64,000 nucleotides of DNA from the NCBI RefSeq assembly GCF_003063455.1, contig NZ_NESN01000002.1:186001-250000 (forward strand). Direction: 5' to 3'. Position 1 is the stretch's first letter; every line of letters starts with the position of its first letter. The notes under the pieces are model-generated. The model ran no database searches. It saw only the letters and a list, made by a program, of their open reading frames with translations, and had not been told where the DNA came from. The translations under genes and the position numbers were made by a program. Shown here in pieces: positions 25,901-36,004 of the stretch. Source of the stretch: Limnohabitans parvus II-B4. GTDB lineage: Bacteria; Pseudomonadota; Gammaproteobacteria; Burkholderiales; Burkholderiaceae_C.

Positions 25901-27046
25901 CTCGCCGGGACGCATCATGCGGTAGATGGCCACACGCGCCGCGAACTCGTCGACGGTTTCATCGATGCGCAGGGTTTGCGAAATGTACGCACCTTGATCC
26001 AACTCGTTGGTGTAGATGCAAGGCAGGTCTTGGATGCCCGATGTGCGCAGCTTTTTCAGCAGCGCTTCGGTCAACTCTTCGTTGGCCTTGGCAATGATCT
26101 CACCAGTGTCGGCTTCCACAATACTGCGTGCGACCACGCGGCCGAGCAAGTAGTCTTCTGGCACGCTGATGTGGGTAGTGCCCGATTGCTCGAGTTCACG
26201 GGTGTGGCGCACGGTGATGCGCTTGTCTTTGGCCACCACCACTTTGCCGGACTTGTCGGTGATGTCAAAACGCGCCACTTCACCGCGCAGACGCTCGGCC
26301 ACAAATTCCATTTGTGCACCGCTGTCCATCAGACGGAAGTTGTCGTTGACGAAGAAGTTCGCCAAGATCGACTCAGGGTTCAAGCCAATGGCCTTGAGCA
26401 GAATCGACACGGGCATCTTGCGACGACGGTCAACGCGGAAGTACAGGATGTCTTTCGGGTCGAATTCGAAATCCAGCCACGAACCGCGGTAAGGGATGAT
26501 GCGGGCGGAAAACAGCAATTTGCCCGAGCTGTGGGTCTTGCCCTTGTCGTGTTCAAAGAACACGCCAGGTGAACGGTGCAACTGAGACACGATCACACGC
26601 TCAGTGCCGTTGATGATGAACGAGCCTTTGTCGGTCATCAGGGGCACTTCGCCCATGTAGACCTCTTGCTCTTTGACTTCCTTGACCACTTTGTTCTGTG
26701 AAGTCGAAGAGTCACGGTCGTAAATGATGAGCTGCACGCGCGCGCGCACAGCCGACGAGAAGGTCAGACCTCGCGTCTGGCATTCGCGCACATCGAACGC
26801 AGGTTTGGCCAAGTTGTACTCGACAAATTTCATCTCCACAAAACCGTTGTGGGACACGATCGGGAATGCCGACTCAAATGCGGCTTGCAGACCTTCGTGT
26901 GTGCGTTTGGATGAAACAACACCTGCTTGCAGGAAGGACGTATAAGCGTCTTTTTGCATTTGCAGCAGGTAAGGAACTTCGAGCACGCTTTCGCGGCTGC
27001 CGAAACTTTTGCGGATTCGCTTGCGTTCGGTGTATGAATAGGCCAT
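22922..27046 (-). CDS. rpoB: RNA polymerase beta subunit
   Basis: Second largest subunit of RNA polymerase, 1374 residues. The rifampicin pocket is wild-type in the residues I can check: [20 protein letters not shown] and RVSALGPGG keep the Asp, His and Ser positions mutated in resistant strains. The conserved [11 protein letters not shown] and [12 protein letters not shown] motifs (the latter near residue 1100) are present, and the C-terminus ends ...GLDIELERS. The start at 27046 ([16 protein letters not shown]) is the family standard. A 250-bp spacer with a strong hairpin (27253-27283) separates it from rplL, so rpoBC is probably expressed by partial readthrough from the rplJL transcript. 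Confidence 0.98.
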   Translation of the reverse strand: MAYSYTERKRIRKSFGSRESVLEVPYLLQMQKDAYTSFLQAGVVSSKRTHEGLQAAFESAFPIVSHNGFVEMKFVEYNLAKPAFDVRECQTRGLTFSSAVRARVQLIIYDRDSSTSQNKVVKEVKEQEVYMGEVPLMTDKGSFIINGTERVIVSQLHRSPGVFFEHDKGKTHSSGKLLFSARIIPYRGSWLDFEFDPKDILYFRVDRRRKMPVSILLKAIGLNPESILANFFVNDNFRLMDSGAQMEFVAERLRGEVARFDITDKSGKVVVAKDKRITVRHTRELEQSGTTHISVPEDYLLGRVVARSIVEADTGEIIAKANEELTEALLKKLRTSGIQDLPCIYTNELDQGAYISQTLRIDETVDEFAARVAIYRMMRPGEPPTEDAVQALFQRLFYNPDTYDLSRVGRMKFNARVGRPDSTGPMVLTNEDILAVVKILVDLRNGNGEVDDIDHLGNRRVRCVGELAENQYRTGLARIEKAVKERLGQAEQEPLMPHDLINSKPISAALKEFFGASQLSQFMDQTNPLAEITHKRRVSALGPGGLTRERAGFEVRDVHVTHYGRVCPIETPEGPNIGLINSLALYARLNEYGFIETPYRQVIDGKVTMNIDYLSAIEEGKYVIAQANATLDKDGKLTGDLVSAREKGESILCGAERIQYMDVSPAQIVSVAASLVPFLEHDDANRALMGANMSRQAVPVLRPEKPMVGTGIERVAAVDSGTVVTATRGGIVDYVDATRIVIRVNDAEALAGEVGVDIYNLIKYQRSNQNTNIHQRPIVKRGDKLAKGDVIADGASTDLGEIAIGQNMLIAFMPWNGYNFEDSILISERVVSEDRYTSIHIEELVVMARDTKLGAEEISRDIPNLSEQQLGRLDDSGIIYVGAEVQPGDVLVGKVTPKGETTLTPEEKLLRAIFGEKASDVKDTSLRVDQGSSGTVIDVQVFTREGIVRDKRAQQIIDDELKRFRLDLNDQLRIVEADAFDRIEKLLVGRVANGGPQKLAKGTKLDKAYMASVEKFHWFDIRPAEDDVAMQLESIKNSLEQTRHSFDLSFEEKRKKLTQGDELPAGVLKMVKVYLAVKRRLQPGDKMAGRHGNKGVVSKIVPVEDMPYMADGTPADIVLNPLGVPSRMNVGQVLEVHLGWAGKGIGQRIGNMLQAETQRMEKIAELRKLFEQLYNSMGRKEDLSQLSDDEVLAMADNLKEGFPFATPVFDGAAEEEIRAMLHLAYPEDLAKAKGLTATRTQANLFDGRTGDAFDRPTTIGYMHFLKLHHLVDDKMHARSTGPYSLVTQQPLGGKAQFGGQRFGEMEVWALEAYGASYVLQEMLTVKSDDVQGRTKVYESIVKGEHSIEAGMPESFNVLVKEIRSLGLDIELERS

Positions 27047-27252
27047 GAGATCTCCGGGCTTGATCTTTCAGAACTGTGTATTGCGCGAGTTTTAGACTCG
27101 CACAACGGGCTTGGCGGCTGGCCTCTACCAGCTTTGGCGGACGATTGCGCATTGCACGCAACCCGAACCAAGGGTCTTCTGCAGTCGGGTCAGAAAACAC
27201 TGGAAAGAAGACTGAATGGAGTCTGCTTTTCGGTGTGCTCTTCAAGCACCAA

Positions 27253-27283
27253 AGGCTGGAGGCCCTTTCGGGCACTCCAGCCT
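27253..27283 (-). terminator. rplL-rpoB attenuator hairpin
   Basis: AGGCTGGAG plus GCCC pair with GGGC plus CTCCAGCCT: a 13-bp stem with a TTTC loop and one bulged base. There is no T-run beyond AAGG/TTGG flanks. It lies 15 bp past the rplL stop; the equivalent E. coli spacer holds a partial terminator and an RNase III site, so either is likely here. Confidence 0.7.
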
Positions 27284-27298
27284 TGGAACAAAACCGAA

Positions 27299-27676
27299 TT
27301 ACTTGAGTTCGGCCTTGGCGCCGGCTTCTTCCAGCTTTTTCTTAGCGGCTTCAGCATCAGCTTTTGGCAGGCCTTCTTTGACCGCCTTAGGAGCGCCGTC
27401 CACCAGGTCTTTGGCTTCTTTCAAGCCCAAGCCTGTGATTTCGCGCACAGCTTTAATCACGGACACTTTGTTGGCGCCGGCCTCGAGCAACATGACGTTG
27501 AAGTCTGTTTTCTCTTCAGCAGCAGCACCACCAGCAGCAGCGCCGCCAGCAGCAGGAGCAGCCATAGCGGCAGCGCTCACACCAAATTTCTCTTCGATGG
27601 CTTTCACCAGTTCGTTGAGTTCCATGACCGTCATGCTGTCCAGCGCGGTCAAAAATGCGTCTTTATCGAATGCCAT
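27299..27676 (-). CDS. rplL: 50S ribosomal protein L7/L12
   Basis: Acidic stalk protein, 125 residues, present as dimers bound to L10, which recruits translation GTPases such as EF-Tu and EF-G. The N-terminal dimerisation domain ([20 protein letters not shown]) is followed by an Ala/Gly-rich hinge (about 37-53) and the C-terminal domain with the conserved helix [20 protein letters not shown]. It is preceded by rplJ with a 40-bp gap. The order rplK-A-J-L-rpoB-C is the bacterial standard. Confidence 0.98.
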   Translation of the reverse strand: MAFDKDAFLTALDSMTVMELNELVKAIEEKFGVSAAAMAAPAAGGAAAGGAAAEEKTDFNVMLLEAGANKVSVIKAVREITGLGLKEAKDLVDGAPKAVKEGLPKADAEAAKKKLEEAGAKAELK

Positions 27677-27716
27677 TTTTATTTCCTAACAATTGGTTAA
27701 AACACGAACGCTGGCC

Positions 27717-28223
27717 TTAAGCGGCAACAGCTTCGCCTTCGCCTTTTTTGGCCGCCAAAGCACCCAACACCACTGCGGTGCGGGACATAGGCGACATCAA
27801 CAAGCCACACAACTGGGCCAACAGCACTTCTTTCGAAGGGATGCTTGCCAATTGCTTAACGCCGTTCACGTCCAAAGCTTTACCTGCAAATGCGCCTGCG
27901 CGGATGACCAACTTGTCGTTGGTTTTCGCGAAGTCGGCCACCACCTTAGCGGCAGCCACTGCATCTTCAGAGAAGCCATAGATCAGCGGACCGGTCATCT
28001 GGTCGGCGACAACTTCAAACTGCGTACCTGTCACAGCACGGCGAGCCAAGGTGTTTTTCAACACCGTCAGCGAAACGCCGAGGCTGCGAGCTTTGACGCG
28101 CAGGTTGGTCATGTCAGCGACCGTGATACCACGGTATTCCGCCATCACAAGCGTTTGAGCTTTAGCGGCGAGGTCGGTCACTTCGGAAATGACCGCTTCT
28201 TTCTCACTGCGATTCAGACTCAA
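27717..28223 (-). CDS. rplJ: 50S ribosomal protein L10
   Basis: Stalk base protein, 168 residues, which binds 23S rRNA and carries the L7/L12 dimers on its C-terminal helix. It begins [15 protein letters not shown], with the RNA-binding core [20 protein letters not shown] and the family TLARRAV segment; the C-terminal helix region ends EGEAVAA. The ribosome binding site AAAGGAG is 6-7 bases upstream. L10 complexed with L12 represses its own operon by binding the mRNA leader in E. coli; a 258-bp leader of suitable length precedes this gene. Confidence 0.97.
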   Translation of the reverse strand: MSLNRSEKEAVISEVTDLAAKAQTLVMAEYRGITVADMTNLRVKARSLGVSLTVLKNTLARRAVTGTQFEVVADQMTGPLIYGFSEDAVAAAKVVADFAKTNDKLVIRAGAFAGKALDVNGVKQLASIPSKEVLLAQLCGLLMSPMSRTAVVLGALAAKKGEGEAVAA

Positions 28224-28481
28224 GGTCTACTCCTTTATATGTGCTTTTCGGGTCTCCCCTGAAGCACGCCTATTTGCAGCGACCAACTGTTCAGGATCTT
28301 CATCCATCTGCAGCGGGATCGCCATCTGCGTTGGCCCAAACCTTCAAGTGAACTTGTCGGTCTGTTGATTAAGCACAACCCTGTGTGCACCAACGGTCTT
28401 GGATGGCCTGCCGTCCTCTTGCAAGGACTGCAGCCCACCACATTGAGCAAGCTTGACAGCCCACTCAAATTTTTATCGCAA
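28224..28481 (-). promoter_or_regulatory. rplJL leader region (candidate L10 autoregulatory leader)
   Basis: 258-bp non-coding spacer between rplA and rplJ. By position and length it corresponds to the L10 leader that in other bacteria binds the L10-L12 complex and carries a separate rplJ promoter. Several short complementary stretches are visible, but I could not derive a confident fold by eye. A covariance-model search for the L10 leader would settle it. Confidence 0.55.
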
Positions 28482-29177
28482 TCAAGCTGCGATGGATTGT
28501 GTGTCGACGCGAACGCCCACACCCATGGTCGAGGACACGGCCACTTTGCGCAGGTAAACACCCTTGCTGGTGGCGGGCTTGGCTTTCACCAAAGCTTCGA
28601 TCAAGGCAGCCAAGTTGCCTTGCAACTTGTCATTTTCGAAAGAACGGCGACCAATGGTGCCGTGCACGATACCGGCCTTGTCAACACGGAACTGGACTTG
28701 ACCAGCCTTGGCGTTGCGCACAGCGGTAGCAACGTCAGGAGTGACGGTGCCGACTTTGGGGTTAGGCATCAGGCCGCGTGGGCCCAGGATTTGACCCAAA
28801 GTACCCACAACGCGCATGGCGTCAGGGGCGGCGATGACCACATCGAAAGGCATATCGCCAGCTTTCACGCGGGCAGCCAAGTCGTCCATGCCGACCACGT
28901 CAGCACCAGCGGCTTTGGCTTCTTCGGCCTTGGCGCCTTGAGCGAACACAGCAACGCGCGCAGTTTTGCCCGTGCCGTTAGGCAACACGACAGCACCACG
29001 AACCACTTGATCAGACTTCTTGGCATCGATACCGAGTTGCACAGCCACATCGATGGACTCATCGAACTTGGCATTGGCGCAATCTTTCACGATCACCAAG
29101 GCATCGGCCAAGGGGTACAGTTTGTTGCTGTCCACTTTACCGACAAAGGCTTTTTGCTTTTTAGTGAGTTTGGACAT
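28482..29177 (-). CDS. rplA: 50S ribosomal protein L1
   Basis: Two-domain rRNA-binding protein of the L1 stalk, 231 residues, which helps release deacylated tRNA from the E site. Starts [16 protein letters not shown]; the signature region [14 protein letters not shown] (near residues 127-140) is intact. L1 represses the rplKA mRNA in E. coli by mimicry of its rRNA site. Stop and start of rplK/rplA are adjacent (rplK ends at 29178, the base before the rplA ATG), so translation is coupled. Confidence 0.98.
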   Translation of the reverse strand: MSKLTKKQKAFVGKVDSNKLYPLADALVIVKDCANAKFDESIDVAVQLGIDAKKSDQVVRGAVVLPNGTGKTARVAVFAQGAKAEEAKAAGADVVGMDDLAARVKAGDMPFDVVIAAPDAMRVVGTLGQILGPRGLMPNPKVGTVTPDVATAVRNAKAGQVQFRVDKAGIVHGTIGRRSFENDKLQGNLAALIEALVKAKPATSKGVYLRKVAVSSTMGVGVRVDTQSIAA

Positions 29178-29609
29178 TTACACGCCCTCCACATTCACGC
29201 CCATGGAGCGGGCAGTACCAGCGATGGTACGAACGGCTGCATCCATATCGGCGGCAGTCAGATCTTTCATCTTGGTCTTGGCGATTTCTTCCAGCTGAGC
29301 GCGAGTGATCTTGCCCACTTTTTCCAGACCAGGCTTGGTCGAAGCCTTGTCAATCTTGATGGACTTCTTGATCAAGGTCGCTGCAGGTGGCGTCTTGATG
29401 ATGAAGGTGAACGACTTGTCTGCAAACGCAGTGATCACCACTGGCAATGGCAGACCGGGCTCAACGCCTTGGGTCTGGGCGTTGAACGCCTTGCAGAATT
29501 CCATGATGTTCAAACCACGTTGACCCAGTGCAGGACCAATAGGTGGTGATGGATTGGCTTTACCAGCTGGCACTTGCAGCTTGATGAAGCCGACGATTTT
29601 TTTCGCCAT
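29178..29609 (-). CDS. rplK: 50S ribosomal protein L11
   Basis: GTPase-centre protein, 143 residues, which binds 23S rRNA helices 43-44 and is needed for RelA activation in stringent response. The start at 29609 ([16 protein letters not shown]) is decided by AAAGGAG about 6 bases upstream; the frame stays open ten codons further. The proline-rich [16 protein letters not shown] motif and C-terminal [12 protein letters not shown] are typical. First gene of rplKA, 121 bp after nusG. Confidence 0.98.
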   Translation of the reverse strand: MAKKIVGFIKLQVPAGKANPSPPIGPALGQRGLNIMEFCKAFNAQTQGVEPGLPLPVVITAFADKSFTFIIKTPPAATLIKKSIKIDKASTKPGLEKVGKITRAQLEEIAKTKMKDLTAADMDAAVRTIAGTARSMGVNVEGV

Positions 29610-29730
29610 GCTTTTCTCCTTTCGGGTACCAACGCTCAAGACACTTTGATCTTGTGCTCCCCGGGGTTAACGACTCTGAGATATTGCTTGGCACCGAGTC
29701 GGTAAGCGCCAAACAGAAAAGGGAAACAGG

Positions 29731-30312
29731 TCAGGTCTTTTCGACTTGGCCAAACTCCAACTCAACAGGTGTCGCGCGACCGAAAATGGTGACTGAGACA
29801 CGCATCTTGTTGCGCTCGTAATTGACTTCTTCAACGGTCCCGTTGAAGTCAGTGAATGGACCTTCTTTGACGCGGATGTATTCGCCCACTTCAAACTCGA
29901 CCTTGTGGCGAGGCTTGTCGGTACCTTCTTGCATCTGGCTCACGATTTTCTGAACATCTGCTTCAGAAATAGGCGCCGGACGATTTTTGGCGCCGCCCAC
30001 GAAGCCCGTGACCTTGTTGGTGTGTTTCACCAAATGCCAAGTTTCGTCGTCCATCACCATCTCCACCAGCACATAACCGGGGAAGAATTTGCGTTCAGTG
30101 GTCCGCTTTTGTCCGTTCTTGACTTCTACAACCTCTTCGGTTGGAACCAAAATACGGCCGAACTTGGACTCCATGCCCGAACGCGCAATGCGTTCAATGA
30201 TGTTGCGCTCAACCGCCTTCTCCATGCCCGAATAGGCATGAACCACATACCATTTCAGGTCTGGGTTGGTCGAGGAGCCCGCCATTGGGGCGTTGACTAC
30301 TGCATCGTTCAT
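29731..30312 (-). CDS. nusG: Transcription termination/antitermination factor NusG
   Basis: Universal elongation factor, 193 residues from the ATG at 30312, which binds the RNA polymerase clamp and links it to Rho or to ribosomal S10. N-terminal NGN domain ([29 protein letters not shown]), then a C-terminal KOW domain ([20 protein letters not shown]). The start overlaps the secE stop by one base (TAATG), the usual secE-nusG coupling. Confidence 0.97.
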   Translation of the reverse strand: MNDAVVNAPMAGSSTNPDLKWYVVHAYSGMEKAVERNIIERIARSGMESKFGRILVPTEEVVEVKNGQKRTTERKFFPGYVLVEMVMDDETWHLVKHTNKVTGFVGGAKNRPAPISEADVQKIVSQMQEGTDKPRHKVEFEVGEYIRVKEGPFTDFNGTVEEVNYERNKMRVSVTIFGRATPVELEFGQVEKT

Positions 30313-30695
30313 TATTTTTTCCACCCAAGAATCAGATCGTAGAAAACCCATTCCAGAGTTTTGTCGGTGAGCCACAAGAACAGTGCCATCACCACCACAA
30401 AGGCGAACACATAAGCCGTGATCTGCATGGCCTCTTTTCGCTCGGGCCAGACCACCTTCTTGACTTCGCGCACAGCATCGCGGCCAAAAGCAATCAATTG
30501 ACGACCCGACTCAGAGGTCAGGAACACCACCGTCGCAGCCATCAGGCCAGCCAACAGACCCGCCCACTGCACCAAACTGCCTTGACCGGCCAGCAGGTAA
30601 TAAGCCACCAATGCAGCAATGACCAGTGCAGCAGCCAATGCCAGACGCATCTTGTCACCAGCAGCACTCACGGTTTGAACTTCGGACGTTGCCAT
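30312..30695 (-). CDS. secE: Preprotein translocase subunit SecE
   Basis: Essential small subunit of the SecYEG channel, 127 residues from the ATG at 30695. It has three membrane helices like the enterobacterial form: near residues 17-35 ([18 protein letters not shown]), 42-60 and 95-115 ([16 protein letters not shown]). The amphipathic helix with [15 protein letters not shown] before the last helix is the hallmark of the family. It overlaps nusG by one base. A hairpin at 30750-30774 lies between it and tRNA-Trp upstream. Confidence 0.96.
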   Translation of the reverse strand: MATSEVQTVSAAGDKMRLALAAALVIAALVAYYLLAGQGSLVQWAGLLAGLMAATVVFLTSESGRQLIAFGRDAVREVKKVVWPERKEAMQITAYVFAFVVVMALFLWLTDKTLEWVFYDLILGWKK

Positions 30696-30749
30696 ACGGC
30701 TTGAAACCTTTGTTGAGCCCTCTTTCAAGAAGACTCTTATCAGACAAGG

Positions 30750-30774
30750 AAGCCCGCTAGAGACTAGCGGGCTT
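30750..30774 (-). terminator. Hairpin between tRNA-Trp and secE
   Basis: AAGCCCGCTAG and CTAGCGGGCTT form a perfect 11-bp stem with a 3-nt loop. The minus-strand side continues CCTTGTCTG with no T-run, so it is more likely a processing site or weak attenuator than a full terminator. Confidence 0.55.
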
Positions 30775-30793
30775 GAAAATCCACCTTTTCAGG

Positions 30794-30869
30794 TGGCAGG
30801 GGCAGTAGGAATCGAACCTACAACCTTCGGTTTTGGAGACCGACGCTCTGCCAATTGAGCTATACCCCT
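30794..30869 (-). tRNA. tRNA-Trp(CCA)
   Basis: 76 nt with encoded CCA. Acceptor AGGGGTA/TGCCCCT (one G-T pair), anticodon loop CTCCAAA with anticodon CCA, T-arm TTCGATT loop, discriminator G. It sits between tuf and secE as in most beta- and gamma-proteobacteria. Confidence 0.97.
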
Positions 30870-30880
30870 ACAAAAACCTC

Positions 30881-32071
30881 TTAAGCGATGATCTTGGCAA
30901 CCACGCCAGCGCCAACCGTGCGGCCACCTTCGCGGATGGCGAAACGCAAGCCTTCTTCCATCGCGATGGGGTTGATCAACTTCACAGTGATCGACACGTT
31001 GTCACCAGGCATCACCATCTCTTTGCCTTCTGGCAATTCGATCGCGCCAGTCACGTCAGTCGTACGGAAGTAGAACTGAGGACGGTAGTTGTTGAAGAAA
31101 GGCGTGTGACGGCCACCTTCGTCTTTGGACAAGACATAGATCTCGCCCGTGAAGTGGGTGTGCGGCTTGATCGAGCCTGGCTTGCACAGCACTTGGCCGC
31201 GCTCGACGTCTTCGCGCTTGGTGCCGCGCAACAAGATACCGACGTTGTCGCCAGCTTGACCTTGGTCCAGCAGCTTGCGGAACATCTCAACGCCTGTGCA
31301 AGTGGTCTTGACAGTGTCTTTGATACCCACGATTTCGATTTCTTCGCCGACTTTGACGATACCGCGCTCGATACGGCCAGTCACCACAGTGCCGCGGCCA
31401 GAGATGGAGAACACGTCTTCCACAGGCATCAGGAAAGCACCGTCCACTGCGCGGTCAGGCGTAGGGATGTAAGTGTCCAGAGCTTCAGCCAACTTGAAAA
31501 TGGCTTGCTCGCCCAAAGGACCCTTGTCGCCTTCCAAAGCCAACTTGGCGGAACCCTGGATGATGGGGGTGTCGTCGCCTGGGAAGTCATACTTGGACAA
31601 CAATTCGCGCACTTCCATCTCGACAAGCTCCAACAACTCAGCGTCGTCGACCATGTCGCACTTGTTCAGGAACACGATGATGTAAGGCACGCCCACTTGG
31701 CGAGCCAACAAGATGTGCTCGCGGGTCTGAGGCATAGGGCCGTCAGCAGCGGAGCAAACCAAAATAGCGCCGTCCATCTGGGCAGCACCGGTGATCATGT
31801 TCTTCACATAGTCAGCGTGGCCGGGGCAGTCCACGTGAGCGTAGTGACGGTTTTCTGTTTCGTACTCAACGTGAGCGGTGTTGATCGTGATACCACGAGC
31901 CTTCTCTTCGGGGGCCGCGTCGATCTGGTCGTACGCTTTGGCAGCACCGCCGAACTTGGCAGCCAACACAGTGGTGATGGCAGCAGTCAGTGTGGTTTTG
32001 CCGTGGTCAACGTGACCGATGGTGCCCACGTTCACGTGGGGTTTGGTCCGTTCGAATTTCTCTTTTGCCAT
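30881..32071 (-). CDS. tuf: Elongation factor Tu
   Basis: GTPase that brings aminoacyl-tRNA to the ribosome, 396 residues. Starts [26 protein letters not shown] (only the first residues quoted: [16 protein letters not shown]), with P-loop GHVDHGKT at 19-26, DCPGH in switch II, NKCD for guanine recognition, and the C-terminal domain ending [13 protein letters not shown]. It is flanked by tRNA-Thr upstream and tRNA-Trp downstream, so it is probably expressed with them. A second tuf copy is usual in this group and should lie outside the window. Confidence 0.98.
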   Translation of the reverse strand: MAKEKFERTKPHVNVGTIGHVDHGKTTLTAAITTVLAAKFGGAAKAYDQIDAAPEEKARGITINTAHVEYETENRHYAHVDCPGHADYVKNMITGAAQMDGAILVCSAADGPMPQTREHILLARQVGVPYIIVFLNKCDMVDDAELLELVEMEVRELLSKYDFPGDDTPIIQGSAKLALEGDKGPLGEQAIFKLAEALDTYIPTPDRAVDGAFLMPVEDVFSISGRGTVVTGRIERGIVKVGEEIEIVGIKDTVKTTCTGVEMFRKLLDQGQAGDNVGILLRGTKREDVERGQVLCKPGSIKPHTHFTGEIYVLSKDEGGRHTPFFNNYRPQFYFRTTDVTGAIELPEGKEMVMPGDNVSITVKLINPIAMEEGLRFAIREGGRTVGAGVVAKIIA

Positions 32072-32149
32072 ATCTTCGACTCCGAAAAGTAGTGGTCAAC
32101 AAAACAACCAAGACAGAGGGCGCCCAACTCTCGTTGCGCGCCCCAAAAC

Positions 32150-32224
<75 letters not shown>

Positions 32225-32254
32225 AAAATCTTCTTGCAAACTCAACCGAATGAC

Positions 32255-32328
32255 TGGAGCGGGAAACGGGAATCGAACCCGTGTCATTAGCTTGGAAGGC
32301 TAAGGTTCTACCATTAAACTACTCCCGC
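32255..32328 (-). tRNA. tRNA-Gly(TCC)
   Basis: 74 nt with encoded CCA. Acceptor GCGGGAG/TTCCCGC, anticodon loop CTTCCAA with anticodon TCC, T-arm ACGGG/CCCGT. Discriminator T. Middle tRNA of the Tyr-Gly-Thr group before tuf. Confidence 0.96.
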
Positions 32329-32414
32329 ACTGATTGCGCCGCACGAGTGGATGCGACGCCAATGCTTGGAAACCATTTCCAATTGCTCAAATCAACCGGC
32401 ATAAGCCAGTTTGC

Positions 32415-32500
32415 TGGTGGAGGAGACTGGATTCGAACCAGTGTAGGCGTAAGCCAACAGATTTACAGTCTGCCCCCTTTAGCCACTCGGGCACCCCTCC
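32415..32500 (-). tRNA. tRNA-Tyr(GTA)
   Basis: 86 nt class II tRNA with encoded CCA and long variable arm. Acceptor GGAGGGG/CTCCTCC-side pairing, anticodon loop CTGTAAA with anticodon GTA, T-loop TTCGAAT. First tRNA of the Tyr-Gly-Thr-tuf transcript. Confidence 0.96.
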
Positions 32501-32515
32501 AGAAGCGAGTCTTAG

Positions 32516-32545
32516 ATTATGCCATCTTTTTATGACGCACCGCAA
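32516..32545 (-). promoter_or_regulatory. Candidate promoter of the tRNA-Tyr-Gly-Thr-tuf transcript
   Basis: Minus strand TTGCGG (32540-32545), 18-bp spacer, CATAAT (32516-32521). The transcript would start about 9 bases before tRNA-Tyr. Confidence 0.65.
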
Positions 32546-32562
32546 ATTTACGCACAAGTTTT

Positions 32563-33324
32563 TCACCATTCAACTGGTTTTTCTCCAATTCGTACCCAGA
32601 ACTCGTTGGCTTGTGCAAAATGCCCGCACCCCAAAAATGGCACTGGCGGTCGCATCGCAGACAAAGGTGAGGGGTGATTGGCCTGCAAAATCAAATGGCG
32701 TTCCGAGCCACCGACGGCCTCAATCAACTGTTTTTTGCCCTGCGCATGGGCACCCCACAGCATGAACACCACAGGGCGCGGGCTTTTCGCCACCGCCACA
32801 ACCAGTTCATCGGTCAAGGTCTCCCAACCCCAACGCGCATGACTGGCCGGCTGCCCCGCCTCCACCGTCAAACAAGTGTTCAGCAGAAGCACCCCCTGCT
32901 CGGCCCAACGCACCAATGAGCCCTGGGTCGGGACAGGCATGTGCAGACTTTGCTGCAACTCTTTGAAGATGTTGCGCAAACTCGGCGGCAGACGCACCCC
33001 TGGCGCGACAGAAAAGGCCAAGCCTTCGGCTTGACCAGGCCCATGATACGGGTCTTGCCCCAGTATCACTGCACGCACTTGACTCAGTGGCGTCAAGGTG
33101 AGCGCCCTGAACGGCGCTGCGGGGTACATGGTTTTCCCGGTCTTCAGCGCATCCGTTAAACGCACAGACAAAGATTGCCCAGCACAAGAGGCCAGAAAAT
33201 TCTGCACCAAGGGTGCCCAGCCCTCGTCCAGATCATGCAAATCAGGCGGCCATTGCTGCAAACAGTCGGCATCCATGGCGGCATCGCCAAAGCCCAAGGT
33301 TTGCTGAGCCGCAGTGCTGGACAT
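32563..33324 (-). CDS. ung: Uracil-DNA glycosylase, family 1
   Basis: Removes uracil from DNA as the first step of base-excision repair; cytoplasmic monomer, 253 residues, with a slightly long N-terminus. The water-activating loop GQDPYHGPGQAEGLAFSV has catalytic Asp91. The Leu-intercalation loop NHPSPLSAMRPP (near residue 220) has the catalytic His. The ATG shares one base with the trpC stop, so it is the last gene of the trp transcript, an arrangement with no obvious functional logic. Confidence 0.97.
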   Translation of the reverse strand: MSSTAAQQTLGFGDAAMDADCLQQWPPDLHDLDEGWAPLVQNFLASCAGQSLSVRLTDALKTGKTMYPAAPFRALTLTPLSQVRAVILGQDPYHGPGQAEGLAFSVAPGVRLPPSLRNIFKELQQSLHMPVPTQGSLVRWAEQGVLLLNTCLTVEAGQPASHARWGWETLTDELVVAVAKSPRPVVFMLWGAHAQGKKQLIEAVGGSERHLILQANHPSPLSAMRPPVPFLGCGHFAQANEFWVRIGEKPVEW

Positions 33325-34112
33325 CAGGCAAAGAGTTTCGCCAGCGCCTCACCCGGCTCGGCTGCGCGCATGAAAGCCTCACCGACCAGAAAAGCGTTGA
33401 CATGGGCTTCGCGCATGCGCTTGACATCGTCGGCGGACAAAATACCGCTCTCGGTCACCAGCAAACGGTCGGCTGGCACCGCCGGGAGCATGTCCAATGT
33501 GGTCCGCAAAGACACTTCAAATGTTTTGAGGTTGCGGTTGTTGATGCCCACCAGACGGGTTTTCAAGTTCAGCGCACGGTCCAATTCGGCCCGGTCGTGC
33601 ACCTCCACCAGCACCGCCATGTCCAGACTGCGGGCCACCGCTTCCATCTCGACCATTTGCGCATCGTCCAGACACGCGGCAATCAGCAAAATGGCATCAG
33701 CGCCCATCGCTCGCGCTTCGTAGACCTGATAGACATCGATCATGAAATCCTTGCGCAACACGGGCAAGTCGCAACTGGCGCGGGCTTGCTTCAGAAAATC
33801 CACACTGCCCTGGAAAAACTGTTTGTCCGTCAAGACGGACAAACAAGCGGCACCGTGCTCGGCATAGCTTTGTGCGATGTCAGCCGGAATGAACTCTTGC
33901 CGCAGGACACCTTTGGAGGGGCTGGCTTTCTTGATTTCAGCGATCACAGCAGCCTGCCCTGCTGCGATTTTGTTGCGCAAAGCGCCTTCAAAGTCGCGCG
34001 TCAGCACACGGCTTTCGGCATCAGCACGAACCATTGCCAAAGATTTCTTGGCCAAGGCTGCAGCGACTTCTTCGCGTTTGACTGCGACGATTTTGTCGAG
34101 GATGTCACTCAT
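33324..34112 (-). CDS. trpC: Indole-3-glycerol phosphate synthase
   Basis: Cyclises the CdRP intermediate to indole-3-glycerol phosphate in tryptophan synthesis. 262 residues of the TIM-barrel family; monofunctional, not fused to TrpF. Conserved [12 protein letters not shown] (catalytic Lys near residues 57-58, phosphate-binding Ser), [20 protein letters not shown], and [40 protein letters not shown]. The start codon lies inside the last codons of a small membrane-protein ORF (34105-34245), implying coupled translation. trpF, trpB and trpA are not in the window. Confidence 0.97.
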   Translation of the reverse strand: MSDILDKIVAVKREEVAAALAKKSLAMVRADAESRVLTRDFEGALRNKIAAGQAAVIAEIKKASPSKGVLRQEFIPADIAQSYAEHGAACLSVLTDKQFFQGSVDFLKQARASCDLPVLRKDFMIDVYQVYEARAMGADAILLIAACLDDAQMVEMEAVARSLDMAVLVEVHDRAELDRALNLKTRLVGINNRNLKTFEVSLRTTLDMLPAVPADRLLVTESGILSADDVKRMREAHVNAFLVGEAFMRAAEPGEALAKLFA

Positions 34113-34245
34113 GGTTTTTTTCCTGTCCGGGCTCAGTGGCGCCGTTTTTCAAAATTTGAACAAAAATGCGGTGCATCACCAGCCCGACCACCACAAACAA
34201 GGCCGAAACGCCCACAGCGATCCAGACCCCTTCGTCATGCCACAT
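34105..34245 (-). CDS. Small one-helix membrane protein between trpD and trpC
   Basis: 46-codon ORF starting ATG TGG CAT GAC, 3 bases after the trpD stop, and ending inside the trpC start (shared ATGAGTGA stretch). It has one clear membrane helix ([18 protein letters not shown], residues 7-24), then a short polar tail (EPGQEKNHE). It fills exactly the space between two coupled trp genes, which argues for real translation. I recognise no family. Function is unknown; it might be a trans-membrane adaptor, or simply a coupling ORF that passes ribosomes on to trpC. No strong ribosome binding site of its own is seen. Confidence 0.6.
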   Translation of the reverse strand: MWHDEGVWIAVGVSALFVVVGLVMHRIFVQILKNGATEPGQEKNHE

Positions 34246-34248
34246 GGC

Positions 34249-35277
34249 TCAAACAGCCGACTGGCCAAAGGCCACGAACTGCGCCAGTTTGGCTTTGGCC
34301 GCGCCGGATTCGATGGCAACACGAGCGCGCTCCAGGCCATCGGCGATGCTGCTGGCCACATTGGCCGCGTACAAGGCAGCCGCCGCATTGATCATGACGA
34401 TGTCCCGCGCCGCGCCAGGCTGATTGTCCAGCACGCCGCGCAACATGGCCATGGACTGCTCCGGTGTGTCCACTTTCAAAGCCCGGTTGCTGGACATGGT
34501 CAAACCAAAATCTTCTGGGTGAATTTCGTATTCGGTGATCTGACCATTTTTCAATTCACCGACCAACGTGGCGGCACCCAGACTGATTTCATCCATGCCG
34601 TCCCGACCATAAACCACCACCGCGTGTTCAGCGCCCAAGCGCTGCAAGGCACGCACCTGGATACCCACCAGATCCGAGTGGAACACCCCCATCAGGATGT
34701 TGGGGGCACTGGCAGGGTTGGTCAACGGCCCCAGGATGTTGAAGATGGTGCGCACGCCCAACTCTTTGCGCACAGGGGCCACGTTCTTCATGGCCGGGTG
34801 GTGGTTCGGCGCAAACATGAAGCCAATGCCCACCTCTTCAATAGAGCGCGCAATCTGCTCAGGCTTGAGGTTGATGTTGCCCCCGAGTGCCTCGACCACG
34901 TCGGCACTGCCTGATTTGCTGCTGACACTGCGCCCGCCATGCTTGGCGGTTTTGGCGCCGGCAGCAGCCGCCACAAACATGGCGCAGGTTGAGATATTGA
35001 AGGTGTGAGCACCATCACCACCCGTGCCCACAATGTCCACCAGATGCTTGGGGTCCGCCACGTGGACTTTGGTCGAAAACTCCCGCATGACCTGCGCTGC
35101 GGCGGTGATCTCGCCAATGGTTTCCTTCTTCACGCGCAGGCCGGTGATCAGCGCCGCTGTCATGACCGGCGAGAGCTCACCATTCATGATCATGCGCATG
35201 ATCTTGAGCATCTCGTCATGAAAAATTTCGCGATGCTCGATGGTGCGTTGCAACGCTTCCTGAGGGGTGATGGGCAT
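34249..35277 (-). CDS. trpD: Anthranilate phosphoribosyltransferase
   Basis: Transfers phosphoribose from PRPP to anthranilate, second step of tryptophan synthesis. 342 residues from the ATG at 35277, decided by AAGGAAA about 6 bases upstream. The PRPP site is [18 protein letters not shown] (near residues 78-95), followed by [22 protein letters not shown] and the C-terminal metal/PRPP residues in [13 protein letters not shown]-terminal helices [15 protein letters not shown] are normal. It follows the LysE-type exporter by 37 bp and precedes a small ORF and trpC. Confidence 0.97.
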   Translation of the reverse strand: MPITPQEALQRTIEHREIFHDEMLKIMRMIMNGELSPVMTAALITGLRVKKETIGEITAAAQVMREFSTKVHVADPKHLVDIVGTGGDGAHTFNISTCAMFVAAAAGAKTAKHGGRSVSSKSGSADVVEALGGNINLKPEQIARSIEEVGIGFMFAPNHHPAMKNVAPVRKELGVRTIFNILGPLTNPASAPNILMGVFHSDLVGIQVRALQRLGAEHAVVVYGRDGMDEISLGAATLVGELKNGQITEYEIHPEDFGLTMSSNRALKVDTPEQSMAMLRGVLDNQPGAARDIVMINAAAALYAANVASSIADGLERARVAIESGAAKAKLAQFVAFGQSAV

Positions 35278-35314
35278 GGGGTTTCCTTGCTGTAAATCGA
35301 AGAGGTTGAAGGCG

Positions 35315-35992
35315 TCAATGCACGGGGGCATCCGTGAAGGCCAGCTTGAGACCGAAGCCCACAAACATACAGCCCGCCAATCGGTCCAGATTTTGCAGGC
35401 CGCGCTGGAGCAGGCGGGTACGTTGAGACAACCATGCGGCTGCCAGCGCCCAAGCCATGCAAATCAGCAAGCCATTGAAATTGAACAAGCACCCAAGCCA
35501 CACAAAGGTCCAGGCAGGATCGGGCGTGTTGGCCGGAATGAATTGCGGCATGAAGGCCAGAAAAAACAGCGCCACTTTGGGGTTCACGGCATTGGTGGCA
35601 AACGCCTTGACGAAGACCGAAGGCAAACCGGGGGCTTCGGCCAGCTTGTCGCTCACACCGCGGGCCGACAAGGCACTGCCGACGTCCCACACCACACCTG
35701 CTTTGGCCGTGGTCCACAACAAGCGTAAACCGATCCACATCAGGTAAGCCGCCCCCAACCACTTGATCGCATTGAACGCTGCGGCAGAAGTGGCCAGCAA
35801 AGCGCCCACACCCAAGGCTGCAGCACACACATGCACAAAACACCCGGCGGTGATGCCCCATGCGGCCACCACGCCTGCACGAGCACCACCACGCAAAGAC
35901 TGGCTGACGATGAAAAGCACGTCCGGCCCTGGGGTGAGGTTGAGCAGCACGCCCGCCGCCATGAACATCCAAAGTTGCTGAGCGTCCGGCAT
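35315..35992 (-). CDS. LysE/RhtB-family amino-acid exporter
   Basis: Inner-membrane exporter of 225 residues with five to six hydrophobic segments. The family marker [20 protein letters not shown] lies at residues 17-36; [16 protein letters not shown] near 136-151 is the second conserved block. RhtB relatives export threonine, homoserine and related amino acids; LysE exports lysine or arginine. Its place between ltaE and trpD, inside the trp operon, suggests export of an amino acid or aromatic intermediate when the pathway is active. The substrate is inferred only. It starts 12 bp after the ltaE stop. Confidence 0.9.
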   Translation of the reverse strand: MPDAQQLWMFMAAGVLLNLTPGPDVLFIVSQSLRGGARAGVVAAWGITAGCFVHVCAAALGVGALLATSAAAFNAIKWLGAAYLMWIGLRLLWTTAKAGVVWDVGSALSARGVSDKLAEAPGLPSVFVKAFATNAVNPKVALFFLAFMPQFIPANTPDPAWTFVWLGCLFNFNGLLICMAWALAAAWLSQRTRLLQRGLQNLDRLAGCMFVGFGLKLAFTDAPVH

Positions 35993-36004
35993 GGGTGGAA
36001 CGAC

